NCBI GenBank assembly: GCA_016271365.2
Contig: CM028129.1
Coordinates: forward strand, 1,007,699,501 to 1,007,763,500
Direction of reading: 5' to 3'
Origin: Neoceratodus forsteri
Taxonomy: Eukaryota; Chordata; Ceratodontiformes; Ceratodontidae
Length of the DNA: 64,000 nucleotides
Of this stretch, positions 35,816-46,529 are shown piece after piece. Each line of letters opens with the position of its first letter. The stretch's first letter is position 1. Position numbers and translations under genes: made by a program. A model generated the notes under the pieces. The model had not been told where the DNA came from. It did not search any database and saw nothing but the letters and a program-made list of their open reading frames with translations.

Positions 35816-36455
35816 TTTGACCCTGTGGAGTGGAGAGCACTGTAGACTAATAGATCCTGGATATAATAGCGAAATGGCATGCGCTGGAGCTTTTGGATAC
35901 TCCACCAGATCATCCGCCACAGACTTCAACTTATCCCTCGGGACATCTATCCCAGAAGAGGTGCAGGCCTTACTACAGAAACTAGCCATAGAACCAGTTC
36001 CTATCAGGCAAAGGAACAGAGACTTTTAATCCAGATACTTCCTGGTCTCCAGGTGGACAGGAGATCTGAGGCCTGTTCTGGATTTTGGAGCCCTCAACTT
36101 GCACATAGAGTACAAGAAGCTCTGGATGGTCTCCCTATAGACTCTGATTTCACCAGGAGACTGGATATGTTCTCTAGACATGAAGGATGCTTATCTTCAT
36201 ATAAAAATCCAATGGAATCACAGAAAATACCTGAGATTTATGTTGGATGGGAAACATTACCACTTCAAAGTCTTGCCCTTTGGCTTGTCTTCTGCACCAT
36301 GGTGCTTTACCAAATGTTTGGTAGTGGTAGCCTCAATCCTTCACAGGGAAGGCCTATGATTATTGAAGCCCACTCCAGGGAACATCTGCTAATCCTAGCT
36401 CATGCCAGGAAGCTGTTCAGCCTTGGGGTGACAGTCAGCTACACAACAATTCGCT
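35816..36455 (+). pseudogene. DIRS-4 reverse transcriptase, lacking the YLDD motif
   Basis: RT fingers and palm are followed through shifting frames: IPEEVQALLQKLAIEPVPI, then SRYFLVSRWTGDLRPVLDFG, CSLDMKDAYLHIKIQW, HYHFKVLPFGLSSAPWCFTK and VVASILHREGL. The expected FPYLDDWL directly after is missing. Sequence resumes with SREHLLILAHARKLFSLGVT, equivalent to SWSSLLQALGDTCTLFQELG in DIRS-1. So a short deletion removed the catalytic Asp pair. The element is cut near 36,455 by the MULE insertion. Confidence 0.76.
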
Positions 36456-36789
36456 CCAGGCAGTTGCTGCCCTGACAGGCAGCAAGTACCACAAGAAAAT
36501 TACAGACCAGAACAACTAGATCCCACTGACCGTCCCAACACATACAGTTCACCCTCAGCTGAACTTGCTACCCAACTAACATGCTCCCAAACGAGTTAAC
36601 AGCCAGTCCTGACTAACACCCTTCCCCGTAAAGTACTGTAAATCACATCATCACTCCAAAAGCAGAAGGCATAAGGAAACCCACACCACATAACTTAGGT
36701 GCACTAAATAACAAAGAAACATCACATAGTCTGCAACAGTATAAAACTCAGAACCATGAGTCCAACTGAAACAAAATGCAGGCGATACC

Positions 36790-37667
36790 AGTACTCTGTC
36801 CTTGGAGAAAGGCAAACAAAAAGCTTTTGCCAATGAGAACTATAACTACACCTTCCACAGTGCCAGTGCTGATGGACTGAAGCAATACTGGCAATGTGAA
36901 GTCATCAGGAAAACAGGAATGCTTTGTAAAGCCCGACTGTGTACATCGTATGACCAAATCGTTGCCAAAATTAGACAACACTTACATGAATGACCCCTCC
37001 AGAGTAGAAATCTTAAAAACAGTACAGCGAGTAAAAGAGAGAGCTACAACTGCACAAGAGAGCACAACAGCTGTACTCTCCCAAGCCAGAGAAGGATTGT
37101 TCATAAACGCCTTTGGAAAAATTACTACAACCTCAAACGAACAGTGCAGAGAAGTAGAGTGCCAAGCATGTCAGTACTACCCATCCCAGCAAGTGGGATA
37201 AACCTAAAAATTCTCAAGTACACTTGTTTCACAGCCCCCAGCGGCAATGCAGTATGTTTTTCTGCTGTACGACAGCGAACCAGAAGTGAACAGAATCCTC
37301 ATATTTGGATCCCCCAGAAATCCTGAGCTCCTCAGCATCTCGAGCAACTACTTGGACACTTTCTAAATGTCTGCTCCCTTATTCGAGGAAATATATACAG
37401 TGCATGCAGAAAGGTTGTCATTCCGTGCCTGTTTGTTCTACTGCCAAACAGAAAGAGACACATATACCAGAGCATTACAGTAAGTCGCACAAGTACAACC
37501 AAACCTCAAACCAAAGTCAATCCTTACAGACTTCAAACTGCAAGCAATCCAGGCCATCGAGCAAGTGTTTCCGCAAGCAGAAAGGAGGGGCTGCTTCTTC
37601 CACCTGTCGCAGTACATCTGGCGAAAAATACATTTTGAAGGGACTAAAATACCGGGAAGACTCTATT
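36790..37667 (+). pseudogene. FLYWCH-MULE transposase, N-terminal and first catalytic part
   Basis: A FLYWCH-type zinc finger is clear at 36,802-36,990: EKGKQKAFANENYNYTFHSA, KQYWQCEVIRKTGMLCKARL and HLHE (C-x-n-C-x-n-H-x-H pattern with YWxC). MULE blocks follow: FLLYDSEPEVNRILIFGSPR (37,255-), then NYLDTF-stop-MSAPLFEEIYTVH, where the first catalytic Asp of the D-G-T-F-K type motif is kept but the Lys codon is a stop. Next are ILTDFKLQAIQAIEQVFPQA (second Asp, 37,519-) and RRGCFFHLSQYIWRKI (37,580-), the hallmark GCxFHxxQ motif. Several frame changes occur. This pairing of domains is known in Mutator-like transposases and in host genes derived from them. Confidence 0.82.
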
Positions 37668-37835
37668 CAAACAACATGAAGTCTTGCTATATTATGACAA
37701 TTGCAGTATGATCCAATCTTGGAACTGGAGATGAAATAGTTAACTTTCCTTGAAGCATGGAACTCTGATCGCGAGCTCGGTTAGGAAGCTCTGTCTGTTG
37801 TGCTTCAAACATAAACTGTCAGATTCTTTACTCCG
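37668..37835 (+). repeat. DIRS-2 left terminal repeat
   Basis: ATGAAGTCTTGCTATATTAT through AGCTCTGTCTGTTGTGCTTC is repeated inverted at 43,150-43,300 with few differences over about 150 bases. Confidence 0.9.
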
Positions 37836-38229
37836 CCTCACTGAACAGTCGCTCCGGAGATTTCTCCTTCTGCTCGGTTCATTTGTCGGTTTAAAAAGTG
37901 TTATTTTATCGGTTTTCAATTGAAAATTAACCGAAATTAAACCGCAACTGGTCGGTTCAAGCTTTGTCTGTGGTAACGTAAGTAATAGATAGGTTTTACA
38001 TTGAATTTTCTGTGTGGAACTTGTACACATTTATCGGTTTGGTTTGAACCGATCAGGTTGTTTGTAAGATTACGAGTCCTTTTTAGAGTGTGGTTCCCGG
38101 TTCTTATCGGTTCTAAAAAAAACGGATTTCATTACGTTTTTTTCCACGACCCGTGACACGGTTGGGAACCGATAGGGTGTCTTGCTTGGCGGATTGCCAT
38201 AAACGGGCAAGTTTGGTTAGGCTGGCATT

Positions 38230-39826
38230 ATGTCTGAGAAACCCAAAAGAAAAACCAAACCCACTGGGTTTCAGCACTGTAGTGTTTGTGGGGAAGCTTT
38301 TGCTAAGGCTGACCCACACACCACATGTCTATTGTCTGGGGTTTGACCACCTCAATTCAGATTGCTAGATTTGTAAGAATTTCCCTGCTGCCACCATAGA
38401 AAAGAGAGTTGGTAGGCTCAGGAGAGGAGCAAAAGTCCGCTGACCCAGATGCCAGCCCGGTTCGTACCAACCAACGGAGGGAGTGCCCTCTGACCAGGGC
38501 GATACTTCCTCGGGCAAACGAAGAGCCGGTTCTGAGGAGCCGGTTCCAGCAAAAAGGACTAGAAAGTCAGCTAGCGTAGAGCCAAAAGTTCTCTCCCCAA
38601 CTGCTGAAGAAATAGCTAAAGCAATTCAAATTGTCCAGTCTCTTTCCCATCCGACTGAACCGACACCATCAGGGAGGTGTTCGGTTCGGCTGGTTCGATC
38701 AGTTCAGGATTATGATTTTGAGGATTTTTATGAACTGGAGGAGGGAGAAGGGGAATATGAGGAGAGTGAATATGGGTTTGAAGATCTGGATGTGCCCATT
38801 GAACCGGACATCTCTCCAGATAGACCCTTAGGGGTTTCTCCTCCCAGGCTTTCTGAGTCCCCTTCTCATTTCATTTTTTATAAGAAAGTTGCTGAAACTC
38901 TGCAGCTTCCTGTTGAGGAAGCTGTTGATGACCAAAAGGAGCCTGACTATGTAGAAATGATGGATATTCCAGAGTCTAGGAGACTGTCTATTCCTTTACA
39001 TAAATCTTTTCGGAAACAGACAGTAAAAGTTTTAAAAACTCCTCACACTATACCTTCTGTGGATAAAAGGATGGACAAAAGGTATACCTTATCAGGTTCC
39101 GACACTGATTTCCTCACTCAACAATGCAGCCACGTGGGGGTAGTGCAGGCTGCAGCCTGTGACAAGGCTAATATTCCCCTAGCCTCACACCCCCCTGAGA
39201 AGGACTCCAGTAAGATTGATGCTATAGCAAAGAAACAGTACATGGCAGCATCTTTGGGACTCAGACAGGCAAATTATATGGCATATGCTACTAGGTACCA
39301 GAAATCCAGATGGGATACTGTGCTGGCTCTAGCAAAACAAGTCCCTGACCAGCCGGCCGGGGAACTGGAACAGGTGGCTATGGATGGTATTGAGGCATCC
39401 AAGGTGCAGTTTCATGCTGCAGTGGACTCTAATGATGTTTCATCAAGAGTCATGGCTACATCTGTGGCTCTTCGCAGGATGGCCTGGCTCAGATGTACTA
39501 CCCTGTCTCAGGATACCCAGTCTAAGGCCATGGATTTTCCTGTTATGGGCAGTTCTCTGTTCGGGGAGCAAACAGAGAATTACGTGAAGAAAATGGATGA
39601 ATATAGGACCACCTATAGGAGTGCACAGGCCAAGGAAAGGCAGGCCATTTCTCAAAAGCAGCTTCCTAAAGGCAGGGGCAGGCCTTTTCATAGGCCTTTT
39701 TACCAAACCCAAGCTTCCTCTTCCGCCTATGCCCAGAGGGGGTTCTTTAGAGGGAGAGGCAGACGGGGTACAAGCAGGCCTGCTTCCACCCCTCAGCCCA
39801 AAGCCCCTGCCAAGCAGGCACCCTGA
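38230..39826 (+). pseudogene. DIRS-2 gag-like protein, long open C-terminal part
   Basis: The natural start is the ATG at 38,230 (MSEKPKRKTKPTGFQ). It is followed by HCSVCGEAFAKADPHTTC and, after a one-base shift, CLGFDHLNSDC-stop-ICKN. This is the same Cys/His motif as in DIRS-3 and DIRS-4. After two stops (about 38,366 and 38,440) a stretch of about 447 codons is open to TGA at 39,824. It has a basic start (KRRAGSEEPVPAKRTRKSAS), an acidic middle (FYELEEGEGEYEESEYGFED), the conserved core VVQAAACDKANIPLASHPPE and MAASLGLRQANYMAYATRYQ, and a Gly/Arg-rich tail (RGFFRGRGRRG). Nucleic-acid binding by the tail is inferred. Confidence 0.82.
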
Positions 39827-39829
39827 TGG

Positions 39830-40954
39830 GGTTGCCAGGGCCGATTCTTCTCCACCTGTAGGGGGCAGGCTGGCTTACTTTGTCCAGGACTGGAAGTCTT
39901 TAACATCAGACAAGTGGGTCCTGGAAGTAGTAAGCCAGGGACTGGTTCTCAGCTTCAAAAAATTTCCAAAGCTGAGAACCAGATCTTTTCCACCTGCAAC
40001 TCCATCAGAGGCACTCGCCCTAGAGGCAGAGGTCTCTACCCTCCTGGCTCTCAGAGCCGTGGAAAGGGTTCCTCCCCTGCACCAGGGCAAAGGTTTGTAC
40101 TCCAGGTACTTCCTTACCCCAAAAAAGACAGGAGAATGGCGGCCCATCCTGGATCTCAGATACTTAAACAAGCACCTTTTAAAGCCAAAGTTCAAAATGG
40201 TGACTCTGGGAATTATCCTACCTCTCTAAGGCCAGGGACTGGCTAGCTTCCCTGGACCTCAAGGATGCCTACTTCCATATTCCCATCAGAAGCTCCCATC
40301 GAAAGTACCTCAGGTTCGAGCTGCCTCAGGCCACTACCAGTTCAGAGCAGTGCCCTTGGCCTCACTTCTGCTCCAAGGGTATTCACCAAATGCCTGGCAG
40401 TAGCAGTTGCCTACCTAAGAAGGCAAAGATTGCCATCTTTCCTTACCTGGACGATTGGCTCATAGTAGGCCAGTCCCCAGACCAGGTCAGTTTACATCTT
40501 CAAGTAACGCAGCAACTGCTTACCTCTCTAGGTTTCCTTCTGAATCTCTCGAAGTCCGTTCTAGAGCCTGTCCAGCTTCTTACCTTCATAGGCGCAGAAC
40601 TGAATACACAGGAGGCCAGGGCCTTCCTTCCTCTGGACAGGGCAAAGACCCTAGTCTCCTTGGCCTCTTCATTCACCCTGCAGGTCTCTCGACCAGCAAG
40701 GCATTTTCTGCAGCTCCTAGGACACATGGCTGCTTCCACAGCAGTTGTGCAGGGAGCAAGATTTCAGATGAGGGACATGCAGTTCCATTTGAGAGCTTTT
40801 TGGTCTCAAAGAAAGGATCCTCTTACCAAGTTGATCCCAGTAACTCGAACCCTGATCCAAGCCCTACAGTGGTGGCAGGATCAGAGCAACCTGACAAGGA
40901 GTTCCTTTTGTCACTCAGTCTCACTCCCTAATCCTTACTACAGATGCATCCCTC
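39830..40954 (+). pseudogene. DIRS-2 reverse transcriptase, frameshifted
   Basis: Blocks in order are EAEVSTLLALRAVERVPPLH, LYSRYFLTPKKTGEWRPILD, SLDLKDAYFHIPI (first catalytic Asp, near 40,255), VPLGLTSAPRVFTKCLAVAV and FPYLDDWLIVGQSPDQVSLH (YLDD at 40,445-40,456). The thumb runs FLLNLSKSVLEPVQLLTFIG then HFLQLLGHMAASTAVVQGAR. Frameshifts near 40,228, 40,345 and 40,900 break the chain, but all catalytic residues remain readable. Confidence 0.88.
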
Positions 40955-41725
40955 TTGGGTTGGGGAGCTCACATGGGCGACCTCACCACCCAGGGTCTGT
41001 GGTCTCCCCAGGAATCTCTGCTCCACATCAACCTGTTGGAGCTCAGAGCAGTTTTTCTAGCACTTCAAGCTTTTTCCAAATCCGTTCAGAACAAGATTGT
41101 TCAGGTCAGAACAGACAACACCACTACAATGTGGTACATCAACAAGCAAGGGGGCACTCGGTCTACAGCCTTGTGCACAGAAGCGATGAAGTTGTGGTCT
41201 CTGGCTTACTCCCTGAACACCTCCCTTACGGCAATCCACCTCCCAGGCAAGGACAATGTCCTGGCAGATGCTCTCAGCAGGATTTCTCAGGGCCATCACG
41301 AATGGTCACTGGATCCCCTGGTCTTGGGAGTAGTATTTGCCAGATGGGGCACCCCGCAGATGGATCTTTTTGCAGCCCCAGACAATCACCAACTTCCTCT
41401 TTTTTGCTGCAGGCCCCCAGTGTTGGGCTCACTCCCTGGATGCCTTAGCCCTCAGTTGGGAAGGGAAGTTCCTCTATGCCTTCCCTCCCTTCCCTCTCCT
41501 GTTCAAAGTGTTAGTCAAAATCGGATCCCAATCCTGCAAAGTCATTCTGATAGCTCCAGATTGGGCCAGACAACCCAGGTATCCACTCCTACTGTCCTTA
41601 GCAGTCCATCCTCCCCTGTGCCTTCCCAGGAATCACAATCTGTTAACCTGTGCCCAGGGACGGGTTTGGTATCTGAATCTCAAATCTCTCAATCTCAAGG
41701 CTTGGTTCTTGAAGAGTTAGAGTTT
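40955..41725 (+). pseudogene. DIRS-2 RNase H and linker
   Basis: RNase H acidic residues are visible: TTDASLLGWGAHMG (starting just before 40,955), LLELRAVFLALQAF (Glu), VQVRTDNTTTMWYINKQGGT (Asp) and KDNVLADALSRISQG (Asp). The linker MDLFAAPDNHQLPLFCCR leads, after a frame shift near 41,405, to FLYAFPPFPLLFKVLVKI and VILIAPDWARQPRYP. This linker is a constant part of DIRS pol polyproteins. It links the RNase H to the recombinase. Confidence 0.87.
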
Positions 41726-42700
41726 ACTGATTTACACCTTTCCCAAGGTGTAATGGATATATTGAAGGCCTCAAGGAAGCCTTCAACCAGAGCTACTTAC
41801 AATTCCAAATGGAAAAGGTTTTCCATATGGTGCTCGGAAAAGCATATTTCCCCAGACTCTGCTGATCTTCCCACAGTCCTGGATTATATGGTCCATCTGA
41901 ATTCTCTGGGGCTGAGACCAACTACCCTGAAGGTGCATTTGGCAGCTGTGTCTGCTTTTATTTCAGCAGGTAAATCTTCTTTCTTTCAGCTCATCCTGTA
42001 TTTTCCAAGTTTTTTAAGGGTTGCTTCACACCAACCCTCCATTCAGGGATCCTGCCCCTGCCTGGGATCTTAATGTTTGCATTGCTCAGCTTATGCAACC
42101 CTCCTTCGAGCCCTTGTCGTCAACTGAGCTTAAGTACTTGACTTGGAAGACTGTGTTTCTGGTAGCCATCACCTCTGCCAGGCGCATAAGTGAATTACAA
42201 GCATTGTCAGTGGAGCCGGATTTTATCTCCTTTCACAGAGATAAGGTGGTCCTCCGGACTGACAGGAAGTTCCTACCTAAGGTGGTTTCAGATTTCCACC
42301 TTAATCAATCGATGTCTCTTCCAGTGTACTTCACTGACCACTCCTCCTCTGGTGAGAGGAGGCTCCACAGCCTAGATGTGAAGAGAGCCCTTAGTTACTA
42401 CATAGAGCGTACCAAGGGTCACAGGTTTGACTCCCTCCAACTGTTCCTCACTTATGGCGAGGTTGATAAAGGGAAGCCAGCCACTAAAAGATCCATTGCC
42501 AGGTGGATTGTCTCTTGTATCCAATTCTGCTACGAAAAGTTGGGTAAAGTTCCCCCCTCAGGCCTGAGGGCTCACTCTACCAGAGGTACAGCTGCTTCTC
42601 TGGCTGCTGCAGAGACATTCCTATTCTAGAAATATGTCAAGCAGCTACCTGGAAAACACAGTTCACACTTTTACTAAGCATTACTCCCTGGACATCCAGG
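41726..42700 (+). pseudogene. DIRS-2 tyrosine recombinase, frameshifted near the end
   Basis: The N-terminal core-binding domain is KASRKPSTRATYNSKWKRFS (41,767-) to LKVHLAAVSAFIS. The catalytic domain has ITSARRISELQALS (Arg, 42,169-), a Lys-containing KVVLRTDRKFLPKVVSDFHL, YFTDHSSSGERRLHSLDV, GLRAHSTRGTAASLAA (His-x-x-Arg, 42,562-) and, after two shifts, TKHYSLD (Tyr, 42,674-42,694). The catalytic set R, H-x-x-R, Y is complete. A shift near 42,000 and shifts at 42,615 and 42,655 prevent a full protein. Confidence 0.88.
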
Positions 42701-42796
42701 CTGGGAGTGATGCTGGGTTTCAACACAGCTGTTCTTCAGAGCCTATTCCTAAGTAGGTTCTGTCCCTCCTCCATGGGGGACTGCTGTGAGTCTGCA

Positions 42797-42890
42797 ATGT
42801 CATAATATAGCAAGACTTCATGTTGTTTGAAGAAAAATTACTCACTTTAGTAATGTTTCTTCAATGGAGTCTTGCTATATTATGACCTCC
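42797..42890 (+). repeat. DIRS-2 internal complementary region
   Basis: TCATAATATAGCAAGACTTC followed by ATGTTGTTTG complements the left outer end. GAAGAAAAATTACTCACTTT through GTCTTGCTATATTATGAC complements the right outer end. The fused end-to-end order shows how the circular intermediate is templated. Confidence 0.9.
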
Positions 42891-43149
42891 CTCCTGCCTG
42901 CCCCCCTCAGAACCTCCGTTTTGGGATGTGGCTGGAGGCTTTCACAGGGTGGCACTTCATTTTATGCCCACCTTGTTGTTTTTACACCCTCTATTTTGGG
43001 GGTGAATTGGTGTTGTGTTTTCATTTTCTGTGTCTCCTGACTTGAGTCTTTGTTTGAGACCAGGAAATGTGTGTTTAGGTTAGTAGCCAGTTGGCTAGTG
43101 TAGGTTTACAGCTTCCACACAGAACCTAGTGGAGTTTAGCTCGTAAGAT

Positions 43150-43339
43150 CTGACAGTTTATGTTTGAAGCACAACAGACAGAGCTTCCTAACCGAGCTCG
43201 CGCTCAGAGTTCCATGCTTCATGGAAAGTTAACTATTTCATCTCCAGGGCAGTTCCAAGATTGGATCATACTGCAATTGTCATAATATAGCAAGACTTCA
43301 TTAGAAGAAACAACATTACTAAGGTGAGTAATTTTTTCT
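43150..43339 (+). repeat. DIRS-2 right terminal repeat
   Basis: It is the inverted copy of the left repeat, extended on its outer side by AGAAGAAACAACATTACTAA and GTGAGTAATTTTTTC. Both are also found at the right end of DIRS-3 (59,540-59,577). The right repeat is thus longer than the left. Confidence 0.9.
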
Positions 43340-43620
43340 TTCGCACTGCAATGCAGATGCATACCTGCAGTGATATTTGTTCCCATAGAGGACATATCTA
43401 AATTTGAGCTACTCGCAGATGAGGAACAAGGCATTATTCCAGAGGAGCTACACCCTGTCCTCTACTACTTTTGACAATATACAGTACATAGGTTGCATGA
43501 ATTGAAGAACCAAATGCCTGAAGCCACTATTCCCACTTGACTTCTGGAACTGCTATCGGAGTGTCCCAGAAAAGGACTCCCACACCAACAGTGCTGCAGA
43601 AGCTTTCCACAGTACTCTTT
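43340..43620 (+). pseudogene. FLYWCH-MULE transposase, C-terminal catalytic part
   Basis: Reading resumes with FALQCRCIPAVIFVPIEDIS then FELLADEEQGIIPEELHPVL and YYF-stop, the usual MULE stretch after the zinc motif. A later frame gives DFWNCYRSVPEKDSHTNSAA then EAFHSTL (about 43,540-43,617). There the Glu in TNSAAEAFH matches the third catalytic residue of the DDE triad. An A-run follows at 43,622-43,638. Stops and a frame change mark it as a relic. Confidence 0.8.
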
Positions 43621-44262
43621 TAAAAAAAAAAAAAAAAAAGTGCCAGGACATAAATGACTGGAACAGGCAGTGCAATCGTATAAAACCTGCATCCTCTTTG
43701 TATACTTATGCACAATAGCCCATAATTTTGGTTTCTAAGACACGAGAAACTGTGTGAAAACCACATGTCAGCACCTCGAAATAAATGATACCCACCTCCC
43801 ATTTTTAGGAATTCAAAAACCGTCTCTATGTACAAGTAAAAATGTCATTCACTAAACAGAAATGTACCGCTGAAAAATACAAGTAAAAACGTACAAAAGC
43901 AAAACTCCAACTGCCACAAAGTCTTTATTGAAAAACTAAACAAAACAGTACCTGATAAAGACCATTGTTGCTCCAAATATTAAAGATAAAAAAAGTTTCA
44001 CAAGCACCTAAGCACCACTACTGTGAAAACACCCACCAGGATAATCACCTCACTTATAACCTCTCAAAATGTGCGTACATATCCCATGCACAACATCTGA
44101 CAAACTGTCTCCTGAACAACAGACACACAATGAAATGCCGCAGTACCAGAAACAACACTGAACAAATTACTGCAGGAATGAACTCACTGCTACATTAACC
44201 GCTCCGGGAACAAAGCTCCCAACCCATACTGTCGCTGTGCGAAATGGTGGGAACAAATTGAC
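43621..44262. other. probable 3' part of the MULE relic
   Basis: A-rich sequence without clear coding similarity lies between the MULE C-terminus and the point where DIRS-4 resumes. No inverted repeat matching 36,456-36,800 was found by eye. Confidence 0.4.
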
Positions 44263-45440
44263 GTGTGCCCCCAATCAATCTGCCAAAGTCACTCCTGACA
44301 CCATGACAGAGGTTGCAGTACATAGGGGTGGTATAGTACAGGGCTCAGCGCCATGCGTTTCTACCCTTGGACAGGGCAGAACACATTACAGCTCAGACAC
44401 TTCTGATGTACAACAGCCAGTATGTCCCAGCCAAGACTCTGCTGTGCCTCCTAGGCCTGATGGCAGCAGCTAGAGTAACAGTGCCTCTAGCCCGACTGCA
44501 TATGCGGATGCCACAGTGGTCCCTAACATAACAGTTCAATGGGACAAAGCCACAGATGACTTGGACAAACCAGTGCTAGCTGTGTCTCCTTTGAGGAAAT
44601 CACTGACGTGGTTGAAGGACAGCAACAATCTACAAAATGGAGTTCTATTTGTGATGCCAGATCCAGTACAGATTCTTGCCTCTGATGCCTCGGGGCCAGG
44701 CTCCAGGTGGGGAGCATGCCTGGGTCATTATCAAACAGTGTGTTTGGCCCCAAATAGAGAAGACATTACACATAAACATCCTGGAGATGAGCTGTCCTGT
44801 ACAGTCACCAGGCCTTTCAGCCGCACCTGACACCAGGTCTGCTGGTAATACAGACAATGTCAGTGTCATGCATTACATCAGCAAGCAGAGGGGCATTCCT
44901 TTCCACTAGGCAGGGAAGTAATGAGAGAGTGGCAGTGGGCTCTGGAACACTGTCTGGAACTTTCAGCCATTACATCTGACAGGTGCCCAAACATCTAGGC
45001 AGACAAGTTAAGCAGGTCCCAGTCCAGGATACATAAATTGGACCTGCTGATGACAATAGTGAAGACCTTTTTGAAAGGTGAGTTTGTCTAGAGCTGGACC
45101 TTTTTGCATCCCCACACAATGCAAAATGGCTGCTTTTCTGCTCGCTTGTTCCTGGGCCTAGAGTTTTCTGGCAATATGCGTTGTCCCTCTCTTGGAAAGG
45201 GAGGTTTCTGTATGCCTTCTCTCCCTTTCCTGTCATATATAGAGGGTACTACTCAACCTGAGGATGGCGGGGGCAACACTCTCATTGCTCCACTATGGCC
45301 TTGACAGATCTGGTATCCACTGCTGCAGCAGTTGGCCATGGAACCTCCGGTACTTCTAGTACTGTGCAGGGGGACTGCTATCACAGGACAAGGGGTCTCT
45401 GGTCCATCCGGACCCAAAGTCTCTAAATCTGTATGCATGG
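44263..45440 (+). pseudogene. DIRS-4 RT thumb, RNase H and linker, degraded
   Basis: The post-RT block appears as LMAAARVTVPLARLHMRMPQ then WSLT (44,455-44,525). RNase H pieces follow across frames: LASDASGPGSRWGACLGHYQ, LHINILEMS, TDNVSVMHYISKQRG (44,845-) and LNSRPDKLSRS-like near 45,000. The linker LDLFASPHNAKWLLFCSL lies near 45,093 and FLYAFSPFPVIY near 45,210. The order equals that of DIRS-1 at 3,120-4,050. Decay is heavier than in DIRS-2, in line with greater age. Confidence 0.76.
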
Positions 45441-46423
45441 CACGATTTAGGGCATCATCCAACGTGGCTGATGTTCTGGTGGCTGCCAGAAAGCCATCCA
45501 TCAGACATACCTGTTCTGTGAAAAGGAAGTGGTTTACACTGTGGGCCGTTTCCAAACAGTTGGATCTGTTTATTTGTCCGGTCCCTGCCATGTTGGAATA
45601 CTTATCCCTGTCAGACTCGGGACTATAGTATTTTTCCCTCAAGGTGCATTTAGCTGCTGTTTCAGCTTTTCATGCACCTGTAGATGGATGTACGGTTACT
45701 CAGCTAGCAGTAGCCCATATATGTTTTGAGCGGCATATTGCATTTGAAACTTCCCATTCAGAACCCAGTCCCTGCCTGGGACTTGAACTTTGTTTTGGAA
45801 AAGCTTACATTGGCCGAGTTTGAGCCAGCTGCGAGTTGTAGCTTACACTTTCTTTCATTGATAGTATCATTTTTAGTTGCAATTACTTCTGCTCAAAGGA
45901 TTTTAGAACTGTAGGCCCTAATGTGTGACTCTACTGTTAGTATTTGATTTTCCATAAAGGCAGCGTGTCTGTATGCACCAATCCTAAGTTTTTGCCAAAA
46001 GTGGTGTCCGAATTTTCTTTGAATCAAGCCATCCACCTTCCAGTTTACCACCTGGAGTATGCTAATCCAGAGGAAGCATTACTTCATACTTTGGATGCCC
46101 ATAGAATCCTCAGATATTATTTGAACCACACCAAGGACTGCAGAAAGTCCTCTCGGCTTTTTGTTTTGTTCGCCCCTGGGAAAGAGTACACCCCTGTGAC
46201 TAAACAGTGCCTGTCTAAATGGTTGGCACATTGTATTACATTCTGTTACAGGCAGTATGGTAAGGAACTTCCTGGTGTGGTTAGTCTTTCTAAATGGTGC
46301 ATGGCCACTTTTGTTGCTTGTTTTCACAATGTTTCAGCCGCTGAAATCTGTGCAGCTGCCAGATGGAGCACTGTCCATGCCTTTAGTAAACATTACAGTC
46401 TGGACGTGATGTCTTGTAGATGA
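45441..46423 (+). pseudogene. DIRS-4 tyrosine recombinase, catalytic residues lost
   Basis: The core-binding domain is VLVAARKPSIRHTCSVKRKW (45,474-). The catalytic domain reads LVAITSAQRILEL (45,873-), where DIRS-1 and DIRS-2 have SARRVSEL/SARRISEL. So the first catalytic Arg is probably changed to Gln. PVYHLEYANPEEALLHTLDA follows. Where others have HSTRG/HSTRK, this copy has VSLSKWCMATFVACF (46,279-), so His-x-x-Arg is gone. The nucleophile is kept in FSKHYSLDVMS (46,382-). A stretch of 159 codons is open but the enzyme cannot be active. Confidence 0.84.
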
Positions 46424-46529
46424 GCAGGTTTTGCCCTAGTTGTGTTACAGGGCCTGCTTTCATGAGCACACGTGTTCCATCTGCCCAGGCTGTTGTCAGA
46501 TTATTATTACTGCTTGGGACTCATTCTGG

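Larger units (their letters stand above)
37668..43339 (+). mobile_element. DIRS-2, best-preserved DIRS element (about 5.67 kb)
   Basis: It has a left terminal repeat, gag, RT, RNase H, tyrosine recombinase, an internal complementary region and a right terminal repeat. The ends were placed by the internal complementary region, which joins the complements of both outer ends, and by the reading frame of the host MULE. Leaving out 37,668-43,339 brings YREDSI directly next to FALQCRCIPAV in one frame, as in MULE proteins. No target duplication is seen, as expected for recombinase-mediated integration. Frame disruptions in all genes show it is inactive. Confidence 0.9.
36456..44262 (+). mobile_element. 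FLYWCH-MULE DNA transposon relic, split by DIRS-2
   Basis: A FLYWCH zinc finger followed by MULE transposase blocks lies at 36,790-37,667 and continues at 43,340-43,620. The whole lies inside the RT/RNase H border of DIRS-4. Terminal inverted repeats and a 9-bp target duplication were looked for but not found, so borders come from where DIRS-4 similarity stops and resumes. Excluding DIRS-2 the relic is about 2.1 kb. Confidence 0.72.

Noticed and set aside
36452..44208. CGCTCC(A/G)GG at 36,452 and 44,200 as a 9-bp MULE target duplication
   Set aside because: DIRS-4 alignment resumes only near 44,262, and the adjoining sequences show no inverted repeats, so the match may be chance.
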